Shown: piece by piece, positions 59,129 to 64,000 of the stretch
How the letters are laid out: every line of letters begins with the position of its first letter
Numbering within the stretch: position 1 is the stretch's first letter
Source: Candidatus Methanorudis spinitermitis
GTDB taxonomy: Archaea; Methanobacteriota; Methanobacteria; Methanobacteriales; Methanobacteriaceae
DNA: 64,000 nucleotides
NCBI GenBank assembly: GCA_031286225.1
Contig: JAITUQ010000038.1
Location: forward strand, 57,318-121,317
Direction: 5' to 3'
The notes under the pieces: generated by a model
Told to the model about the DNA's origin: nothing
Databases searched by the model: none
The model's input: the letters and a program-made list of their open reading frames with translations, nothing else
Program-made: the position numbers and the translations under genes

Positions 59129-60370
59129 TTATGTTGTATATTCAGCATTAATTTTAACATAATCATAACTTAAATCGCAACCATAAGTAGTAGCTGAATA
59201 AAAACCTTGTTTTAAATCTATAATAATTTTAATTTCCCTATTTTTCATGATATTTTCAGCTTTTTTTAAATTAAAAGTTCCATCATATGCTAAAATCTCT
59301 CCATCTTTTACTAAATCAACTATGTCATCATTTGCAGACAAAGATATGGAAATATTTTCAGGATCGATTTCAGCTTTTGAATATCCAATAGCTACAACAA
59401 TACGTCCCCAGTTAGGGTCCTCACCAAAAATAGCTGTTTTAACAAGAGATGAGTTAACAACAGATTTTGCTACAAGACGCCCTTCATTTTTAGTTTTTGC
59501 TCCAATAACATTAACTTCAATAAATTTTGTAGCTCCTTCACCATCATAAGCCATTTGCTTAGCTAATTTTTTACATAAAAAATTTAATCCTTCTTGAAAA
59601 TTTTCATCAATTTCACCATTAGAATCAATTATTTCATTTTTAGATTTACTATTTGCAAAAAAAAGAACAGTATCATTTGTACTTTCATCTCCATCTACAC
59701 TTAACATATTAAAACTATCTTCAATAGCAATTTTTAATGAATCCTTAAGATTTTCACTTTTTATTTTCCCATCAGTAGCTATAAAACACAACATTGTAGC
59801 CATATTTGGAGCAATCATACCAGTACCTTTGCAGATCCCACCAATATTAACAATATTATTGTTTTGAAGAGTTACTTGAACAGCACACTCTTTATGAATA
59901 GTGTCTGTTGTCATTATAGCTTTAGCAGCATCTTGAGAAGCTTTTATTGAATTTTCAAGTTTTTTACTAGCTTTCTTAATTAAAGGTGAAATAATCTCCA
60001 TTGGCATCTTTCTTCCAACTACACCAGTAGAAGCAGTAGCTATTTTTCCACTTTGAATTTTAAGTAATTCTGATGAAAAATCTACAATATTTTTACAATC
60101 TTCTATTCCTTCTTCCCCAGTAAAACAATTTGCATTTCCACTGTTAGCTACTATTAATGATATTTTTCCATCTTTAATTGTGTTTTTCGTATGATCTACT
60201 GGAGCTGCAGTTATTTTATTTGAGGTGAATGCTCCAGCAACATAGCTATTTTCACTTAAGATTAATGCAATACCATATTTTCCATTACGAACACCTGCTG
60301 CTTTAACACCTTTAACAGCACATATTCCTCCATCAATAGTTTTAATATTTGAAATATCTTTATTTGACAT
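59129..60370 (-). CDS. argJ: Glutamate N-acetyltransferase / ArgJ
   Basis: 413 residues. It recycles the acetyl group from N-acetylornithine to glutamate in arginine synthesis. Self-cleavage site inside MIAPNMATMLCF near residue 180 (Thr nucleophile). TASTGVVGRKMP near 108, EDPNWGRIVVAIGYS near 310 and the final SYDYVKINAEYTT are typical. Ends convergent to the GlmS-like gene. The nearby argH is separate. Confidence 0.95.
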   Translation of the reverse strand: MSNKDISNIKTIDGGICAVKGVKAAGVRNGKYGIALILSENSYVAGAFTSNKITAAPVDHTKNTIKDGKISLIVANSGNANCFTGEEGIEDCKNIVDFSSELLKIQSGKIATASTGVVGRKMPMEIISPLIKKASKKLENSIKASQDAAKAIMTTDTIHKECAVQVTLQNNNIVNIGGICKGTGMIAPNMATMLCFIATDGKIKSENLKDSLKIAIEDSFNMLSVDGDESTNDTVLFFANSKSKNEIIDSNGEIDENFQEGLNFLCKKLAKQMAYDGEGATKFIEVNVIGAKTKNEGRLVAKSVVNSSLVKTAIFGEDPNWGRIVVAIGYSKAEIDPENISISLSANDDIVDLVKDGEILAYDGTFNLKKAENIMKNREIKIIIDLKQGFYSATTYGCDLSYDYVKINAEYTT

Positions 60371-60875
60371 AATAAAACCTATATAAAGTTTAACAATTAA
60401 AAAAGATTTAATTTACTGATAATTACCAATTAAATGTTTACAATGATAGTGAATCATAAGATTAATATTTTATTAAAATTAAAAATATGATTAATTTTAT
60501 TAAGAAATAATATAATTATTTCTAGTAAGAAATTACTTAATTATTTTAATTATAATTAAAAACATTATTATTAAAATATTTTTGGAGTAATAATAAAAGT
60601 CAATTTAATTAAAATTTTTCATAAAAAATATTTTTACAATTTCTTAATTAAAAATCTCTCTATTATTATAAATATATTCATTATTAAAGACTTATTTTAA
60701 AAAATGAATATGCTGATAAAAAATCAAAAATATTTAAATTTTTTAAAAAGTTATAATGAATAAATAAATGGAAAAAATATAAATAAACTTTTTTAAAAAA
60801 ATAAAGGATAATAATTAAAAAAGATAATGAAAAATCAAGTTTCATATATAACAACAGGAATAATAGTTTGTTTTT
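60371..60875. other. Intergenic upstream of argJ
   Basis: About 500 bases, no ORF; A+T-rich, promoter of argJ not clear. Confidence 0.45.
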
Positions 60876-63563
60876 TCATCCTTTTTCAATTTTTTTGATT
60901 AAATAATTAGTTATCTTCACAAATTTTTCATCATTAATAGATTTAGCTATTCGTTTTACTGCTTCTAAATTTCTAACAAACTTATCAAGCCAAGTGAAAA
61001 CATCCCCAGAATATGTTTGAATTTGATAATTTCTCAGTAGTTTCCTTGAAATGTCAGTTGGGTCTTTTCTCTTTAATCTTTCATTAATTATATACTCAGA
61101 AACACCTCTTTGAAGGCAATCACAAAATGGTTTGTCTTTACATTCACACTTTAAAAAGTCAACTTGTATCTTTAGAAGAGCTTCTTGAAATTTTTTATCT
61201 AGTTTATCAATTGTATCTCCTGATGAAATGATATCCATTGTAGATTCAGAAAATAATCTTGTTGAAAAGTTAATTTTTAAAGCATTAGCTATTTGTTTAT
61301 GAACAACTAATCCAAGATAAGCACTTTCAAAGTACTCTAATTCCATAGCTATTTCCATAATTTTATAATATAAATCCTCTTTTTTAGATTTATTTTTTTT
61401 ATTTTCCAAATCTTTAGCATTAATTTTAGACTTATTCTTTTTATTTTTATTGTTCAAATCATTAATATTATTTTTAGATTTATTTCCAATAGAATTTTTA
61501 TATTTAGTATTAAATTTAGTATTAGCTAATGAGTTTTTTATAAATTCTCCATCTTCAACATTTAAAAAAGACATAGCTACTGCCTTACCATATTTAGTAG
61601 CTTTAACACTTTCATCAAGTTTTGATTTAGATTTGCCTTTTTCTTTATTAAAAATAGTTATTAACCCTTTATCATATAACTCATCAATAGCTTTATCTGT
61701 ATCCATAGGAATTGGGATATTTTTATAAAAATCATTAACTTCAGAAATTTTTTTCAGGGAAGCAGAACAAATATCAGCTAATATTTGCTCTAAAACATCT
61801 TCTTCTTTATAATCTAATTCTACATTTTCCACATCACTTTCTAAAAGTGAAATAGCTACAGATTCTTCACTTTCACCATCGAATTTATTAGATATTTCTG
61901 GAAGAAGGTAAATAACTCCTCTATCATGATAGCTTGGTCTACCTGCTCTTCCAATCATTTGTGAAAATTCATTTGATGATATCCATTTGTTTCCCATTAA
62001 AAGTGTTTCAAAAATTACAGATGATGCTGGGAAGTCCACTCCTGCAGCTAATGCTGAGGTTGTAACAACAGCTGAAATTTTCCCATCTGCAAAATTCTTT
62101 TCAATTTTTTCTTTTTTAAAGTAAGAAAGACCTGCATGGTACGGTGATGCATTAATTCTTCTATGAGTTAAATAATTAGCTATTTCATGAGTTTTTCTTC
62201 TTGAATTAGTGAATATTATTGTTTGACCATTATACCCTTTAGAAGATTTTGTTTTAAATTCTTTTAGAACTAATTTTCTAATAATATTTCTTTTTTCAAT
62301 TTCATTTCTTACAAAAATAAGATGTCTTTTTAAAGGAACAGGACGGTGTTCATATTGAATCAATTTCATATTAAAGCTTTTTGCTAAATGTTTAGGATTT
62401 TTAACAGTAGCAGAAAGACCAATAATCTGAGTACTTGGAAAAATATTTTCTATTCTTTTTATTAATCCATTGAGTCTTACACCTCTATCATCATCATCTA
62501 AAGTATGGATTTCATCAATAAGAGTAAGTCCAAGATTATTTAAATAGTTAGATTTATCAGATCTAAGTAAAAAATCTATTCCTTCATAAGTTCCAACAAT
62601 AATTTCAGCATCTTTTATAGAGGAATTTGGGATTTTAAGTTCTTCTTTAGCATTAATACGATTCATTCCAACTTTTATAGAAACTTTAAGTCCAAGTGGT
62701 TCATATTTTTTTTTAAAATCCCTGTATTTCTGATTAGCTAATGCTACAAGAGGAGTTAAAAATATAAATTTTTTCGCGTCCATAGCTTTTGGAATACCTG
62801 CTAACTCTCCAATCAATGTTTTTCCACTTGCAGTAGCTGAAACAACTAATAAATTTTCATTTTTCAACAAGCCATTCTTAATAGCTAAATATTGTACTGG
62901 TAGGAGATATTTATTATTTTCATCTAAAAGAATTTTTTTAAATTCTTCTGGAATTTTAAGTCTACTTAGCTCAATTCTTGGAACTCTTTTATTATTATCT
63001 ACTTTGATTTCATCAAATAATGTTAAATTTAAATTAGCTATTGGATCAAATTTGTGGTTTATCATAGATAATACTTTATCTAAGTTTCCAGTCTTATCTA
63101 ATGTTTTTTTAAAATTTTTAAATGATTTTTTATCAAAACCCTGAAGTTTAAGCTCTCTTTTTATAGTTTCTTCAGCGCAAATTTTACATATATTTTGATT
63201 GTGATAGGAATAGCTAAAATTTGAATTTATAATTGTAATATTTCCTTCTAAAGTACAATGGCTACAAATTTTTGTAAAACGATAATCAATATTTAAAGAA
63301 TCAAGAAATTTTTCCATTTCTTTATCTCTAGAACTTAAAAAAATTATTTGACTTCTAAGTATTTTAATAAGTTCTGATGGAGGAAATAGTTTTTCATCTT
63401 CGTTATATTTTGCAATAAATTTGTTAATTGACATACCTTTATCATTTTTTTCAAATTTGACTAATCCTATAAATTCAGGGACTCTTTTAGTATTTAAAGC
63501 TCCTTTGGGGGAACCAATAGGATATAATATCCAAGATTTCTTCGTTTTTTTAAATATTATCAT
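60876..63563 (-). CDS. Ski2-type DEAD/DEAH helicase (DUF5814-like)
   Basis: 895 residues. Zinc site CSHC (100-103) and CKIC (126-129) in the N-terminal region. Helicase core: Walker A SATASGKT (242-249), DEIH (350-353), GLSATV near 380, motif VI QMIGRAGRP near 540. An Asn/Lys low-complexity insert follows at about 680-730 (bases 61374-61525). The C-terminal part has a CxC cluster, CECKDKPFCDC near residue 810. It belongs to the archaeal Ski2/Hel308-like family with DUF5814-type parts, thought to unwind RNA or DNA in repair or RNA turnover. Exact substrate unknown. Confidence 0.8.
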   Translation of the reverse strand: MIIFKKTKKSWILYPIGSPKGALNTKRVPEFIGLVKFEKNDKGMSINKFIAKYNEDEKLFPPSELIKILRSQIIFLSSRDKEMEKFLDSLNIDYRFTKICSHCTLEGNITIINSNFSYSYHNQNICKICAEETIKRELKLQGFDKKSFKNFKKTLDKTGNLDKVLSMINHKFDPIANLNLTLFDEIKVDNNKRVPRIELSRLKIPEEFKKILLDENNKYLLPVQYLAIKNGLLKNENLLVVSATASGKTLIGELAGIPKAMDAKKFIFLTPLVALANQKYRDFKKKYEPLGLKVSIKVGMNRINAKEELKIPNSSIKDAEIIVGTYEGIDFLLRSDKSNYLNNLGLTLIDEIHTLDDDDRGVRLNGLIKRIENIFPSTQIIGLSATVKNPKHLAKSFNMKLIQYEHRPVPLKRHLIFVRNEIEKRNIIRKLVLKEFKTKSSKGYNGQTIIFTNSRRKTHEIANYLTHRRINASPYHAGLSYFKKEKIEKNFADGKISAVVTTSALAAGVDFPASSVIFETLLMGNKWISSNEFSQMIGRAGRPSYHDRGVIYLLPEISNKFDGESEESVAISLLESDVENVELDYKEEDVLEQILADICSASLKKISEVNDFYKNIPIPMDTDKAIDELYDKGLITIFNKEKGKSKSKLDESVKATKYGKAVAMSFLNVEDGEFIKNSLANTKFNTKYKNSIGNKSKNNINDLNNKNKKNKSKINAKDLENKKNKSKKEDLYYKIMEIAMELEYFESAYLGLVVHKQIANALKINFSTRLFSESTMDIISSGDTIDKLDKKFQEALLKIQVDFLKCECKDKPFCDCLQRGVSEYIINERLKRKDPTDISRKLLRNYQIQTYSGDVFTWLDKFVRNLEAVKRIAKSINDEKFVKITNYLIKKIEKG

Positions 63564-64000
63564 TGTTTTTACTTTGTTTTAATAATTAATAAAATTAATT
63601 AGCTACTTTTTAATTATTACTAATATTTTTCTCTTAAGTATAAATAATTTAGATTTATTTAAATTTACAATATAACAAATGAAAAATCAGCAATACAGAA
63701 GATAATAAAAACTATAACTTAACTAGATTGTTAGAAGTATTTTATAAATTAATGTTTATGTGTAAAGCTTTGTGAAATTTTTTTAAGAAAAGATATAATA
63801 CTCAATATAAATATATAGAATAAAAAATATAAACAATCTGTTGTTTTATTAATAAACTACTTTTTCAAAAAAAAATAATAAACAAGGTGTCTGATTATCG
63901 TGAAAATTTCAAGGATTTTTACACTTTGTTTTTCATGAAATTAAGTTTATTTATTTAGCATTGTTAAAAGTACAGTTTAATATTAAATAAATTATAATTT
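63564..64000. other. Right-edge intergenic with inverted repeats
   Basis: No gene found. ACAAGGTGT (63882-63890) and ACACTTTGT (63921-63929) pair with one mismatch, and TGAAAATTTCA (63901-63911) lies between. It might be a small RNA or a terminator of a gene beyond the window. Confidence 0.35.

Overview
The window is chromosomal DNA of a very AT-rich methanogenic archaeon, most probably a Methanobrevibacter-like member of the Methanobacteriales. The evidence is the gene content: AtwA (component A2 of the methyl-coenzyme M reductase system), a probable CfbC for coenzyme F430, an archaeal histone, aIF2-gamma, Rpo7/Spt4, archaeal ribosomal proteins S6e, S24e, S27ae, S28e, L24e and L7Ae, a geranylgeranyl reductase with its ferredoxin, an AqpM-type aquaporin and adhesin-like surface proteins. 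Intergenic DNA is extremely A+T-rich. Many genes have a GGTGA/GAGG-type ribosome binding site, and TTG or GTG starts are common. I found no rRNA, tRNA, CRISPR array or intact insertion sequence.

Layout. 1-0.9 kb: C-terminal end of a large membrane-anchored adhesin. 1.2-5.6 kb: moaE, nadM, atwA, a universal stress protein and a rubredoxin too short for a simple ORF search. 6.3-8.5 kb: a TetR regulator behind twin operators, overlapping a DUF116-type gene split by one in-frame stop. 9.1-12.3 kb: cfbC and two secreted proteins. 12.6-18 kb: cimA, purF and a U32-family protein. 18.5-20.9 kb: a tandem-repeat protein and a HAD-family protein. 21.3-23.8 kb: a remnant of a prophage head module that holds a metallopeptidase-like protein and candidate immunity genes. 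23.7-32.2 kb: galE, aqpM, a DUF2193-like gene, the ferredoxin/geranylgeranyl reductase pair, a hexapeptide acyltransferase and a PP-loop ATPase. 32.3-35.1 kb: a small membrane protein, a zinc-ribbon protein and argH.

35.7-44.3 kb is a minus-strand information-processing cluster: rpl7ae, rps28e, rpl24e, ndk, infB, rps6e, aIF2-gamma, a PIN-domain gene with an apparent one-base frameshift, ppa, rpo7, spt4, dephospho-CoA kinase, rps24e and rps27ae. After it come a histone, a DegT-type aminotransferase, a cupin and the KEOPS subunit Cgi121. 48.0-53.7 kb is the aspartate/diaminopimelate route lysC-dapA-dapB-asd, interrupted by an opposite-strand leucine-rich-repeat gene. 54-63.6 kb carries a coiled-coil/winged-helix protein, a MetX-CBS fusion, a GlmS synthase half without glutaminase, argJ and a Ski2-type helicase.

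Three signals are not explained by ordinary annotation. First, the palindrome TAGCTA is present about 160 times by eye against roughly 20 expected from composition. It occurs in genes and intergenic DNA, but not inside the phage-remnant genes. Second, the phage remnant looks like a toxin/immunity unit attached to the tail of a minor head protein. Third, several inverted repeats sit at promoters (tetR, cimA, purF, DUF2193), and the rpl7ae leader has a kink-turn-like fold. Two conserved genes (DUF116 and PIN) appear broken by single-base events.
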